Both the position numbers and the translations under genes were made by a program. Shown here one piece after another: positions 21,637 through 30,179 of a stretch of 64,000 nt of DNA; the first letter of the stretch is position 1, and every line of letters begins with the position of its first letter. The notes beneath the pieces were generated by a model, which did not search any database, was not told where the DNA came from, and worked only from the letters and a program-made list of their open reading frames with translations. The stretch spans positions 1 through 64,000 of the forward strand of contig NZ_BSEV01000016.1 in assembly GCF_027922005.1 (NCBI RefSeq). Direction: 5' to 3'. This DNA comes from Streptosporangium carneum. GTDB taxonomy: Bacteria > Actinomycetota > Actinomycetes > Streptosporangiales > Streptosporangiaceae.

Positions 21637-23901
21637 ATGCTGAGCGAGAACGTGATCAACGCGATTGGCGGCACCCCGCTGGTCCGTCTCAGGACGGGCA
21701 GGGAGCGGGGCGTGGAGGTCTACGCCAAACTGGAGATGCAGAACCTCTTCGCGATGAAGGACCGGGTCGCCAAGGAGATCATCCTTCAGGCCCGCGCGCG
21801 CGGGGAGCTCGCCGAGGGCGCGCCCGTCGTGGAGAGCTCGTCGGGGACGATGGCGCTCGGGGTCGCGCTCGTCGGCACCGCGCTCGGCCATCCGGTCCAC
21901 ATCGTCACCGACCCCCGGATCGACCCGATCACGCTGGCGAAGCTGAAGGCGCTCGGCTGCTCGGTGCACGTGGTGAAGGAGATGGACGAGCGGGGCTGGC
22001 AGGGCGCCAGGCTCACGCGGCTGGCGGAGCTGATGAACGAGCACCCCGGCGCGTTCTGGCCCCGCCAGTACGACAACCCGGACAACCCCGGCGCCTACCG
22101 CACGCTGGCCGCCGAGCTCCTGGCGGACCTGGACCGCGTCGACGTCGTCGTCGGGTCCGTCGGCAGCGGCGGCTCCCTGTGCGGCACCTCCAGGGTCCTG
22201 AAGGAGTCGCTGCCCGATCTGCGCGTGGTCGGCGTCGACTGCGTCGGAAGCGTCATCTTCGGGCAGCCCGACTGGCCGCAGCGGCTGCAGAGCGGGCTCG
22301 GCAACAGCCTGCGGCCGCCGAACGTGGACCACGACCTGATCGACGAGGTGCACTGGCTCAGCGACCACGAGGCGTTCTCCTCGACCAGGGAGCTGGCGAG
22401 CGAGGAGAAGCTGTTCGCGGGCAACACCTCCGGCTCGGTGTACCGGGTGCTCGGCGAGCTCGCGCGCCGCGCGGAGCCGGGAACCAGGATCGTGGGGATC
22501 TTCCCCGACAGGGGCGACCGCTACACCGCCACCGTCCACGACGACGACTACTGGGCCGAGCGGAACCTGTCCGAGCGCCCCCTGTCGGCCAGACCCCGCC
22601 AGGTGGTCATGGGGACCCCGGTCTCCGCCTGGTCCTACGCGCACACCCGCGAGGAGGACCCGCGGCCGAGGTTCGTGTTCGTCGAGTCCAACACCACGGG
22701 CACCGGGATGCTGGCGCTCGGCGTGGCCAGGCGGCTCGGGTACGAGCCGCTCCTGCTCACCGCGGACCCGGGACGCTACGCGGGCTTCGAGGAGACCGGA
22801 TGCCAGGCGGTGCGCTGCGACACCGACGACCTGGACGACCTCCTGGGCGCGCTCGGCCGGGCCTGCGACCCGCACACCGTCGCGGGCGTCACCACGACGA
22901 GCGAGTTCTACCTGGCGACGGCGGCGCGGCTGGCCGGGGCGCTCGGGCTGGCCGCGGAGGACCCCGAGGCCGTCGCGGGCTGCCGGGACAAGGGACGGCT
23001 GCGCCGTACGCTGGCGGAGGCCGGGGTGCGGCAACCGGCCTTCGAGGTCGTGCGCGACCCCGGGGACGCGGCCCGGGCCGCCCTCCGCGTCGGCCTTCCC
23101 TGCGTGGTGAAACCGGTCGACGACTCCGGGTCGAGCCGTGTGCGCCGCTGCGACACCCCCGAGGAGGCGGCGGCGCAGGTCGCCGAGATCGTGGCGGTGA
23201 CCGTCAACGGGCGAGGCCAGCCGACGGCGCGCGCCGCCCTGGTCGAGGAGTACCTCGACTGCCCCGAGTACAGCGTCGAGACGTTCGGCCTGGACGGCGA
23301 GCACCTCCTGGTCGGCATCGTGGACAAGAGCGTCACGGGCGCGCCCTGCTTCGTCGAGTCACGGCACCTCGTGCCCGCCGGCCTGCCCGCCGACGCGGCG
23401 CAGGAGATGGCCGCCACGGTGCGCGCCGCCCTGTCGGCGGCGGGTCTGCGCAGGGGACCCGGCCACACCGAGGTCAAGCTGACCCCCGAGGGCGCCGCGA
23501 TCGTCGAGATCAACCCCAGGCTGGCGGGCGGCATGATCCCCGAGCTGTTCCGTCTCACCACCGGCGTGGACCTGCTGGAGAGCCAGATCCGCTACGCCGC
23601 GGGGTTCGTCCCGGCGCTGCCGGAGGGGTTCGACGGCTGCGCCGGGATCCGCTTCCTCATGCCCGACGGCGAGGGCCTGCTCGAACGCGTCACCGGGGTC
23701 GACGACGCGCGCGCCGTCACCGGGATCGAGAGGGTGACGGTGACCGCGATCCCCGGCCAGGCGGTGCGTCCGCCCCGCGACGCCTACGGCAGGATCGGGC
23801 ACGTGATCGCGCGTGGCCGTTCCCGGGAGGACGTGGCCGACGCGCTGGAGAAGGCGTGCGGGATGATCCGCGTCGAGGTGGCGGAGTCCGGCGGACGCTG
23901 A
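21637..23901 (+). CDS. Cysteine synthase-like PLP enzyme fused to an ATP-grasp domain
   Basis: 754 aa from the ATG at 21637 (GAGGGG 6 nt upstream). A GTG at 21610 that overlaps the kinase stop is in frame but lacks a ribosome site. Residues 1-320 are a fold-type II PLP enzyme: Lys41 in AMKDR is the likely Schiff-base lysine, with SSSGT near 69 and a Gly loop (GSVGSGGS) near 171. Residues from about 350 form an ATP-grasp ligase (KPVDDSGSS, ETFGLDG, EINPRLAGG). The first half should replace the phosphate of O-phosphothreonine by an amine nucleophile such as aspartate, which the neighbouring lyase then cleaves to 2,3-diaminobutyrate. What the ATP-grasp half ligates is not evident. Similar fusions occur in diaminobutyrate clusters. 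The gene ends at a strong hairpin. Confidence 0.92.
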   Translation: MLSENVINAIGGTPLVRLRTGRERGVEVYAKLEMQNLFAMKDRVAKEIILQARARGELAEGAPVVESSSGTMALGVALVGTALGHPVHIVTDPRIDPITLAKLKALGCSVHVVKEMDERGWQGARLTRLAELMNEHPGAFWPRQYDNPDNPGAYRTLAAELLADLDRVDVVVGSVGSGGSLCGTSRVLKESLPDLRVVGVDCVGSVIFGQPDWPQRLQSGLGNSLRPPNVDHDLIDEVHWLSDHEAFSSTRELASEEKLFAGNTSGSVYRVLGELARRAEPGTRIVGIFPDRGDRYTATVHDDDYWAERNLSERPLSARPRQVVMGTPVSAWSYAHTREEDPRPRFVFVESNTTGTGMLALGVARRLGYEPLLLTADPGRYAGFEETGCQAVRCDTDDLDDLLGALGRACDPHTVAGVTTTSEFYLATAARLAGALGLAAEDPEAVAGCRDKGRLRRTLAEAGVRQPAFEVVRDPGDAARAALRVGLPCVVKPVDDSGSSRVRRCDTPEEAAAQVAEIVAVTVNGRGQPTARAALVEEYLDCPEYSVETFGLDGEHLLVGIVDKSVTGAPCFVESRHLVPAGLPADAAQEMAATVRAALSAAGLRRGPGHTEVKLTPEGAAIVEINPRLAGGMIPELFRLTTGVDLLESQIRYAAGFVPALPEGFDGCAGIRFLMPDGEGLLERVTGVDDARAVTGIERVTVTAIPGQAVRPPRDAYGRIGHVIARGRSREDVADALEKACGMIRVEVAESGGR

Positions 23902-23915
23902 CCGCCTGGAACGCC

Positions 23916-23953
23916 GCGGGGCCCGGCACGTCCGAGGACGTGCCGGGCCCCGC
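23916..23953. terminator. Bidirectional stem-loop between convergent genes
   Basis: The arms 23916-23931 and 23938-23953 pair perfectly over 16 bp around a 6-nt loop. The hairpin lies between the stop of the PLP/ATP-grasp gene and the stop of the minus-strand oxygenase, so it can end transcription from both sides. There is no long T-run, as is usual in actinomycetes. Confidence 0.85.
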
Positions 23954-23959
23954 CGCGTT

Positions 23960-24946
23960 TCAGAGCTCGGCCTCCCAGATCCGGGAGACGTCGCACTTGT
24001 CCAGACGTATCGGGTCGCCCATCGCGACGACCACCTGCCGGTCCCCCGTGTAGGGCTCCCTGTTGTGCGCCGTGCGGACGTTGTCGACCACCATCAGGTC
24101 GCCGTCCTGCCACGGCTCCCGCAGGGTGTGCCGGTCGTAGACGTCGTTGATCTGCTCCACGATCTCCTCGTCGAGCGGCTCCCCGTCGCCGAACAGGGTG
24201 GTGAAGGGCAGGCTGTCCGGGCCGAACTCCGACTTCAGGAACTCCCGGACGGAGGCCTCCATCGTCCACTCGTTGAGGAAGGCGATCTGGTTGAACCAGC
24301 AGCGCTCGCCGGTCACCGGGTGCGTGACGACCGCCGGACGCCGCTGCCGGGTGCGCAGGCCGCCGTCGGCGGTCCACTGGAACCGGATGTGGTTGTCGGA
24401 GCAGTACCGCTCGACCTCGGCCCGGTCCGTGGTGCCGAACGCCTCCGTCCAGGCCACGCCGACCAGCGGATTGTAGCTGCGGAGCAGCTGCCAGCCCTCG
24501 CGTTCGAAACGGGCGACGAGGTCACCGGGAAGATCGCGGAGGACCGCGCGCGCGTCGGCCAGTGCCGTCACGCCTCCGCTGGAGGGCGCGCGCAGGCAGG
24601 AGAGGATCATCAGCCCGGGGAACTCCATCGCGTAGCTCAGCTCGTGGTGCATGCACATGGGCTGGTCGCGAGGCCACTTCGACGACGAGTAGACGCGGTC
24701 GCCGTGGCCGTCCCGGGGCGCGAAGCCCTCGCGCTCCGGGAGCAGCTCGGCGGCCAGCGCCCGGCTGACCCCGGCGGCCTGCGCGGCGTCGCGGATGCCC
24801 AGGCCCCGCACCAGCACGGCTCCGTGTTCGTCGACGGCGGCTCGCAGCCGTTCGCGGTGCTTGCTCACCCATTGCCGCGGTGACTCCGTGGTCACGCGGA
24901 GGACGGGCGGAGCCCCTTCGGCGAGAGCGAAGTCGAGGTCGGACAT
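23960..24946 (-). CDS. TauD-family Fe(II)/2-oxoglutarate oxygenase, SyrP-like (first copy)
   Basis: 328 aa. The metal facial triad is visible: HHE in MHHELSYA near residue 100 and the distal His in TAHNREPYTGD near 290, followed by the Arg that binds 2-oxoglutarate (DRQVV). An acidic residue in the HxE position argues for hydroxylation rather than halogenation. The HELSY neighbourhood is typical of SyrP-type enzymes that hydroxylate the beta carbon of an amino acid, often Asp, while it is bound to an NRPS carrier. It is a lone minus-strand gene converging on the diaminobutyrate set and diverging from the DedA gene. The substrate is inferred only by class. Confidence 0.92.
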   Translation of the reverse strand: MSDLDFALAEGAPPVLRVTTESPRQWVSKHRERLRAAVDEHGAVLVRGLGIRDAAQAAGVSRALAAELLPEREGFAPRDGHGDRVYSSSKWPRDQPMCMHHELSYAMEFPGLMILSCLRAPSSGGVTALADARAVLRDLPGDLVARFEREGWQLLRSYNPLVGVAWTEAFGTTDRAEVERYCSDNHIRFQWTADGGLRTRQRRPAVVTHPVTGERCWFNQIAFLNEWTMEASVREFLKSEFGPDSLPFTTLFGDGEPLDEEIVEQINDVYDRHTLREPWQDGDLMVVDNVRTAHNREPYTGDRQVVVAMGDPIRLDKCDVSRIWEAEL

Positions 24947-25204
24947 GTCTTGTGACTCCCTTCAACGGTCACTGCGGCGGCCTTCGACGGTCACCGCGGC
25001 GGAGACGATCTCCGACGCCTGGCCGGCCTCACGTGTCCGGCGCGCCGGCCGGGTGAACGCGCCGCCTCGCACCCGGTCACCGGCCGTCCCCCGGGGCGAG
25101 GAACTTACGAAGGTAAAGGGGGGTCATGCCGATCGTTCAATGTGGACGATCTCTGTTCGCCCGTACGGTCGTGGAAAGTCACGGCACAGGGGTGGGAGGA
25201 ACAG

Positions 25205-25969
25205 GTGAACGTCGCGTTTTCGGCAGACCCAGCCGTTTCGGGGGGAGTCGTCGGCTGGGTGGTGGACCTGATGGACTCGCTGGGCGCGCCGGGCGCGGGC
25301 CTGGCGATCGCGCTGGAGAACCTGTTCCCCCCGCTGCCCAGCGAGGTCTTCCTCCCCCTGGCGGGGTTCACCGCGGGCCAGGGGAGGATGAGCCTGTTCG
25401 CCGCGCTGGCGTGGACCACCGCCGGATCGGTCGCCGGGGCGCTCGTGCTCTACCTGCTCGGCGCCCTGCTGGGGCCCCACCGCATCCGGGCGATCGTCGC
25501 GAGGATGCCCCTCATGCGTGTGGCCGACGTGGACCGCACCCTGGCGTGGTTCGCCAAGCACGGCACGAAGGCGGTGTTCCTCGGGCGGCTGATCCCCATC
25601 TTCCGAAGCCTGATCTCCATTCCGGCCGGGGTCGAGCGGATGCGCCTGCCCGTCTTCCTGGGACTCACCGCGCTGGGCAGCCTGATCTGGAACTCGGTGC
25701 TGGTGATGGCGGGATATCTCCTGGGGGACAACTGGGGGGTCGTCGAGGGCTACGTCGGTGTGTTCTCCCGGATCGTGCTGGTGCTGACGGTGCTCGCGGT
25801 CGTGCTGTTCGTCGCCGTCAGGCTGGCCGGCGCCCGTTCGGGCGGGCGGCGCGGCACGGGTGCCAGGAGAGGCGCCAAGGGGTCCGCCGGGACGCGGGCG
25901 GAGACGGACGTCGCGGACCTGCCGCCGGTCGTCAGCGACCATGACGGCGGCGGGCGGCTGCCCAGGTGA
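25205..25969 (+). CDS. DedA-family membrane protein, putative undecaprenyl-phosphate flippase
   Basis: 254 aa from the GTG at 25205, chosen because GGGAGGA lies 4 nt upstream; an in-frame ATG at 25142 lacks one. Family motifs are present: ENLFPPLPSE near residue 38 (re-entrant loop) and GRLIPIFRSL then PAG near 125-140. Four to five hydrophobic segments are followed by a basic C-terminal tail. DedA proteins such as UptA of Bacillus carry undecaprenyl phosphate back across the membrane, and UptA protects cells from amphomycin-type lipopeptides. It sits between the two oxygenase/tryptophan blocks of the NRPS cluster, so I infer a self-resistance role. Its last 38 bp overlap the 3' end of the convergent FMO gene. 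Confidence 0.93.
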   Translation: MNVAFSADPAVSGGVVGWVVDLMDSLGAPGAGLAIALENLFPPLPSEVFLPLAGFTAGQGRMSLFAALAWTTAGSVAGALVLYLLGALLGPHRIRAIVARMPLMRVADVDRTLAWFAKHGTKAVFLGRLIPIFRSLISIPAGVERMRLPVFLGLTALGSLIWNSVLVMAGYLLGDNWGVVEGYVGVFSRIVLVLTVLAVVLFVAVRLAGARSGGRRGTGARRGAKGSAGTRAETDVADLPPVVSDHDGGGRLPR

Positions 25970-27290
25970 CGGCGCAGGCGGCGGAAAGGCCGACGAGCGC
26001 CGCCGCGCCGCCTCCCACCCTTCTCAGCACCCGCTCCTGACGCCGGGCGCGCTCGAGCGCGTCGGCGTAGGGGATGGTGGTGTGCGAGACCATGGTGTAC
26101 AGCGGCTGCCAGAGCTCGGGGAAGAGGCCGTGGAGCGCCACGTCCGCCTGCTTGCGCAGGGCGAACAGCGGCGAGCGCAGCCGGTCGCGGAGCTCGGTGA
26201 AGTGCTCGGCCGACAGGTCGGCCAGCACGTCCGTGTGCGGTTTGCGGCTCTCCTGATACCGCCGGAACGCCGTGGCCCAGTCGTCAGGGTGGGTGCGCAG
26301 GCAGGCGTCCAGGCGGAGACAGTCCTCGAAGGCGGCGTTCATGCCCTGGCCGTAGAAGGGATACACCGCGTGGCAGGCGTCCCCGACGAGCACCGCCTTG
26401 TCGCCGTGGCTCCACGGCGAGGTGCGCACCGTCACCAGGGTCCCGACCGGGTTGGCCGCGAACTCCCTCACGAGGTCGGGCATCAGGCCGAGCGCGTCGG
26501 GGAAGTGCGTGCGGAAGAACCTCTCGACCGTCGCGGGGGAGGTCAGCGCCTCGAAGCCGCCCTCGCCCCTCAACGGGAGGAACAGCGTGCCGGTCAGGGA
26601 GTTGTCGTGGTTGGGCTGGGCGATCAGCATCCGCTCGGAGCCGGGCCACACGTGGAACGCCTCGAGAAGCGTGCGCGGCGAGCCGTCGGCCGCGGGAGGG
26701 ATGGTGAGCTGCTTGTACCCCCAGTCGAGGAACTCCTGGCGGTAGTCGGCGGGCTCCCCCCGCTGCATCTCACGGCGGACCGCGGAGAAGACCCCGTCGG
26801 CGCCGATGACGGCGTCCGCGGCGACGGTGAGCTCCTCGCCCGTCTCCTCGTCGGTCAGGTAGGCGATCCCCTTGTCCTTGTCCAGGCGTTCGAAGGCGGT
26901 GCGGAAGAGGAAGCGGACGCGTTCGAAGGACAGGGCCCGCTCGATCAGCGCGACGTTCAGGTCGCCGCGCATGACCGAGTGCAGGATCTGGTCGTCGTTC
27001 GTGCCGTAGGGATGGAAGTCGATCTGGCCGTCGGGCCGGTGCACCGCCCTGCCGCGCATGGGCACCGTACGGGGCCGAAGCGAGTCGAGCAGCCCGATCT
27101 CGCGCAGCGCCTTGAGGCCGCGGCGGGACAGACCGAGGTTGATCGAGCGAGCCCCCTCCTCGGCCGTGCCCTGTCTGGGATCGCCCCTGCGTTCGTACAC
27201 CTCGACGTGGAAGCCGCGCCGGCCCAGCAGGACGGCCATGAGGGAGCCCGCCAGACCCGCGCCCACGATCGCCACCCGGGGCGCGGTCAT
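25932..27290 (-). CDS. FAD-dependent monooxygenase, kynurenine 3-monooxygenase-like
   Basis: 452 aa from the ATG at 27290, which overlaps the upstream hydrolase stop (ATGA). An N-terminal dinucleotide-binding motif (GAGLAGS near residue 10) and the second FAD motif (GDACHAVYPFYGQG near 310) are clear. The sequence around these and the conserved region R-GDLNVALIERAL match class A flavin hydroxylases of the kynurenine 3-monooxygenase group. The last 25 residues form a hydrophobic helix followed by RRRHGR, so the protein may sit on the membrane, as the eukaryotic enzyme does. With the tryptophan dioxygenase of the same operon it would give a 3-hydroxykynurenine, possibly chlorinated. No kynureninase gene is seen, so the product may go straight into the peptide. 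Confidence 0.9.
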   Translation of the reverse strand: MTAPRVAIVGAGLAGSLMAVLLGRRGFHVEVYERRGDPRQGTAEEGARSINLGLSRRGLKALREIGLLDSLRPRTVPMRGRAVHRPDGQIDFHPYGTNDDQILHSVMRGDLNVALIERALSFERVRFLFRTAFERLDKDKGIAYLTDEETGEELTVAADAVIGADGVFSAVRREMQRGEPADYRQEFLDWGYKQLTIPPAADGSPRTLLEAFHVWPGSERMLIAQPNHDNSLTGTLFLPLRGEGGFEALTSPATVERFFRTHFPDALGLMPDLVREFAANPVGTLVTVRTSPWSHGDKAVLVGDACHAVYPFYGQGMNAAFEDCLRLDACLRTHPDDWATAFRRYQESRKPHTDVLADLSAEHFTELRDRLRSPLFALRKQADVALHGLFPELWQPLYTMVSHTTIPYADALERARRQERVLRRVGGGAAALVGLSAACAVTWAAARRRHGR

Positions 27291-28111
27291 GGGTGTCCGC
27301 CCGCCGGGGCGTCGCGTTCGAAGAACGCGAGGATCCGCTTGTTCACCCCCGCCGGATCCTCGAGGTAGCCGTAGTGGCCGCACGCGGCCAGCTCCTCGTG
27401 GATCGCTCCCGGGATCGCCTCCGCGACCGCTCTGCCGTGGTGCGGCGGCGTGATCAGGTCGTCGGCGAAGGAGATCACGAGGCAGGGCACGCCGATCCTC
27501 CGGTAGGCGTCCAGCCGGTCGGGCATCGGATCGAGCCGCAGCTGCGCCTGCACCCCCGGCCCCCTCGACAGGGTCAGTTCGAACAGGTCCAGCCAGTCCT
27601 TGGCCTGAAGGTCGTCGTTGAGCGTCGACGGCGACAGGACCTGCAGGGCCTGTACGGCGGCGCGGTAGCGGGCCGGCGGTTCCACCCCGCTGTCGCCCAG
27701 TTCGATCTCTCCGACGGCCAGCGCGGAGCGGACCGTGTCGCTGCGGCCCCGGGTGGCCATCAGCACCGCCTGCCTGACCAGCTCGGGCCTGGCGAGCGCC
27801 AGCTCCTGCGCGACGTAGGCGCCCATCGACGTGCCGACCACCCGGCAGGGCCCGATCCCCAGCCGCTCGATCAGGCCGGCCACGTCGCCGACCATGTCGT
27901 GCACGGTGAAGCCCTCGGCGCACTCGTCGCTGGGCGGGATCCCGCGGTTGTCGAAAGTGATCACCCGGTAGCCCGCCTCGACCAGCGCGGGCACCTGGTG
28001 CAGCTCCCACACCCGGTGCCCCGCGCCGGTGCCCATCACCATGAGCACGGGCTCGCCTGAGCCTGTGTCCTTGTAGTTCAGCCGAATCCCGTTGACCGAG
28101 ATGACAGGCAT
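27287..28111 (-). CDS. Alpha/beta hydrolase, candidate formylkynurenine deformylase
   Basis: 274 aa from the ATG at 28111, chosen for a GGAGG 8 nt upstream and because the family begins at this point. The nucleophile elbow is GTSMGAY near residue 94, the acid is in the SFADDL segment, and the catalytic His is in CGHYGYLED near 248. The fold alone does not tell the substrate. In this operon the step missing between tryptophan 2,3-dioxygenase and the FMO is removal of the N-formyl group, so a kynurenine formamidase is the best guess. An editing thioesterase for the NRPS is the main alternative. The gene overlaps the FMO by 4 bp and follows MbtH by 19 bp. Confidence 0.88.
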   Translation of the reverse strand: MPVISVNGIRLNYKDTGSGEPVLMVMGTGAGHRVWELHQVPALVEAGYRVITFDNRGIPPSDECAEGFTVHDMVGDVAGLIERLGIGPCRVVGTSMGAYVAQELALARPELVRQAVLMATRGRSDTVRSALAVGEIELGDSGVEPPARYRAAVQALQVLSPSTLNDDLQAKDWLDLFELTLSRGPGVQAQLRLDPMPDRLDAYRRIGVPCLVISFADDLITPPHHGRAVAEAIPGAIHEELAACGHYGYLEDPAGVNKRILAFFERDAPAGGHP

Positions 28112-28130
28112 CGTGTCGTCCTCCGGACCG

Positions 28131-28355
28131 TCAGTTCGACCCTGCGGGGCCGTCCATGGCCTCGACAAGGCTCTTGGGCCGCATGTCGGTCCAGTTCTCG
28201 TTGACGTAGTCGAGCGCCTCCTGCCGGGTGGCGTCCGTCAGCACGGTCTCCCAGCCTGCGGGAACCTCGGCGAAGGCGGGCCACAGGGAGTGCTGGCCCT
28301 CGTGGTTGACCAGCACCAGGTAGACGCCCTCTGGGTCCTCGAACGGGTTGCTCAT
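28131..28355 (-). CDS. mbtH: MbtH-like protein
   Basis: 74 aa. The start ATG at 28355 is preceded by AGGAG with 5-nt spacing; a GTG at 28361 would be too close to that site. The family signature is complete: [24 protein letters not shown] and a late [10 protein letters not shown]. MbtH proteins bind NRPS adenylation domains and are needed for their folding or activity. It probably serves the adenylation domains of this cluster. It is encoded in the same minus-strand operon as the exporter and the tryptophan-modifying enzymes. Confidence 0.97.
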   Translation of the reverse strand: MSNPFEDPEGVYLVLVNHEGQHSLWPAFAEVPAGWETVLTDATRQEALDYVNENWTDMRPKSLVEAMDGPAGSN

Positions 28356-28417
28356 CTTCACTCCTTCTGGTCGGTGTACGACGTTTTACGGACGGCTTGG
28401 TGTGGGGTCGTGACGTG

Positions 28418-29224
28418 TCACGCGGTCAGGGGCTTGCGGCGTATCCCGGCCATCGCGACGAACTGCGCGAGCACCGCCAGCACCAGGCTGGCCAGCAGCG
28501 CCACGGGCACCTCGGCGCCTCCCGCCGTCGAGAGCGTCAGATGCCGGGAGGCGTTCACCGCGTGGCTCAGCGGGTTGACGGTGGCCACCGCCTGCAGCCA
28601 TCCCGGCAGCACGTCCAGGGGGACGAAGGCGCTCGAGGCGAACGTCAACGGGAAGACCGCGAGGAAGCCGACGGCCTGCATGACCTCCGCGCTGCGGGTG
28701 AACGCCCCGAGGGCGATGAACGTCCACGCCAGGGACCAGGTCACGAACAGGGCGATGAGCAGGGCGAAGGCCATGCCGCGGACCCCGCCGGGAGGGGAGA
28801 AGCCGAGCAGCGCGACCGCGCCGAGCAACATGACCAGGATCTGCACGGCGGCCCGGGCGAGGTCGGCGACGCCGCGCCCGAAGAGCACCCAGTACATGCC
28901 GATGGGCAGCGAGCGGAACCTGGCCATGACGCCGTTCTCCAGGTCCTTGATCAGACCCACGCCCGCGGAGACGGCGGGCCCGATGCCCGTCGTGATCAGG
29001 ATGCCCGGCATCAGATAGTCGATGTACCGCACTCCCTGGGGGAAGTACGCCGGGTTCGCCATGCTGCCGAACACCTCGCTGATGACCAGCAGCATGAAGA
29101 CGGGCTGCAGCAGGCCCAGCACGGTCACCTGCCAGCTGGACACGACCGTGCGCAGGGCACGCCCTGTCAGCACGGTGAACTGGGTGAAGGCGCTGCTTCC
29201 CCGCCAGACGGGAACGGTGGTCAT
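28418..29224 (-). CDS. ABC-2 type transporter permease, DrrB-like
   Basis: 268 aa with six predicted hydrophobic segments and the family signature around YLMPGILITTGIGPA. Start ATG at 29224 has GGAG 6 nt upstream. It follows its ATPase partner by 16 bp. DrrAB-type pairs export antibiotics and often give self-protection, so this is the likely export channel for the peptide of the cluster. The short gap and equal orientation with the dioxygenase and MbtH genes place it in one operon with them. Confidence 0.94.
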   Translation of the reverse strand: MTTVPVWRGSSAFTQFTVLTGRALRTVVSSWQVTVLGLLQPVFMLLVISEVFGSMANPAYFPQGVRYIDYLMPGILITTGIGPAVSAGVGLIKDLENGVMARFRSLPIGMYWVLFGRGVADLARAAVQILVMLLGAVALLGFSPPGGVRGMAFALLIALFVTWSLAWTFIALGAFTRSAEVMQAVGFLAVFPLTFASSAFVPLDVLPGWLQAVATVNPLSHAVNASRHLTLSTAGGAEVPVALLASLVLAVLAQFVAMAGIRRKPLTA

Positions 29225-29240
29225 GGGAGCTCCAGCATGA

Positions 29241-30179
29241 TCAGCTAACCCGGCCCGCGGCCAGGGAGAGGTAGACGTCGTCGAGGGTGGGCTGGGTGAA
29301 GGCGATCTCGGCCGCCGTGGCGCCCGCGTCGTCCAGCGCGCGGACCACTCGTGCCAGGTCGGTCGAGGCCTCCACGGCGACGCTCACCTTGTCGCTCTCC
29401 TCGTCGGCCACGGGAAGCAGCCCCGCCCGTTCCAGCGACGCCACGGCCGCGGCCGTGTGCGCCTGGTCGGTCAGCGTGACGTGCACGGTGTGCTGGCCGA
29501 CCCCGGCCTTGAGCTCGGAGGCGGTGCCGGCCGCGACGATCTTCCCGCCGGAGAGCACCGTGACGGAGTCGGCGAGCCGGTCGGCCTCGTCGAGGTACTG
29601 CGTGGTCAGCAGCACGGCGGTGCCGTCCTTGACCAGCCGTTCGACGATCTCCCACAGGCCGAGCCTGCCGGTGGGGTCCAGCCCGGTGGTCGGCTCGTCG
29701 AGGAAGATCACGTCGGGGTGGCCGACCAGGCTGGAGGCGAGGTCGAGCCGCCTGCGCATGCCTCCCGAGTACGTGCGCGCGGGCCGTCCGGCCGTGTGGG
29801 TCAGCTCGAAGACCTCCAGCAGCTCCTCGGCGCGCGCCTTCGCCTCGCGCCTGCCCGCCCCCAGCAGCCGGGCGATGAGCACGAGGTTGTCCGTGCCGGA
29901 CAGCTCACGGTCCACGGCGACGAACTGCCCGGTGATCCCGATGTGCCGGCGGACCTCGCGGGCCTGGCTCACCACGTCGAAACCGGCGACCCTGGCCGTG
30001 CCGGAGGTCGGCGGCAGCAGGGTGGCGAGGATGTTGATCAGCGTGGTCTTGCCCGCCCCGTTGTGTCCGAGGAGGGCGAGCACCTCACCCTCCGGCACAT
30101 GGAGGCTCACCCCATCCAGAGCTTTGACCTCGCCGAACACCATGCGGATCTCGGTCGCCTCGATCATCGGGGCGGACAT
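29241..30179 (-). CDS. ABC transporter ATP-binding protein, DrrA-like
   Basis: 312 aa from the ATG at 30179. Walker A (GHNGAGKTT near residue 39), signature (YSGGMRRRLDLA near 140), Walker B (VIFLDEPTTGLDP near 160) and the switch region (TTQYLDEADRL) are all intact. The C-terminal 90 residues are the DrrA-type regulatory extension. The start shares one base with the stop of tryptophan dioxygenase (TGATG), indicating coupled translation. It powers the adjacent permease. Confidence 0.95.
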   Translation of the reverse strand: MSAPMIEATEIRMVFGEVKALDGVSLHVPEGEVLALLGHNGAGKTTLINILATLLPPTSGTARVAGFDVVSQAREVRRHIGITGQFVAVDRELSGTDNLVLIARLLGAGRREAKARAEELLEVFELTHTAGRPARTYSGGMRRRLDLASSLVGHPDVIFLDEPTTGLDPTGRLGLWEIVERLVKDGTAVLLTTQYLDEADRLADSVTVLSGGKIVAAGTASELKAGVGQHTVHVTLTDQAHTAAAVASLERAGLLPVADEESDKVSVAVEASTDLARVVRALDDAGATAAEIAFTQPTLDDVYLSLAAGRVS

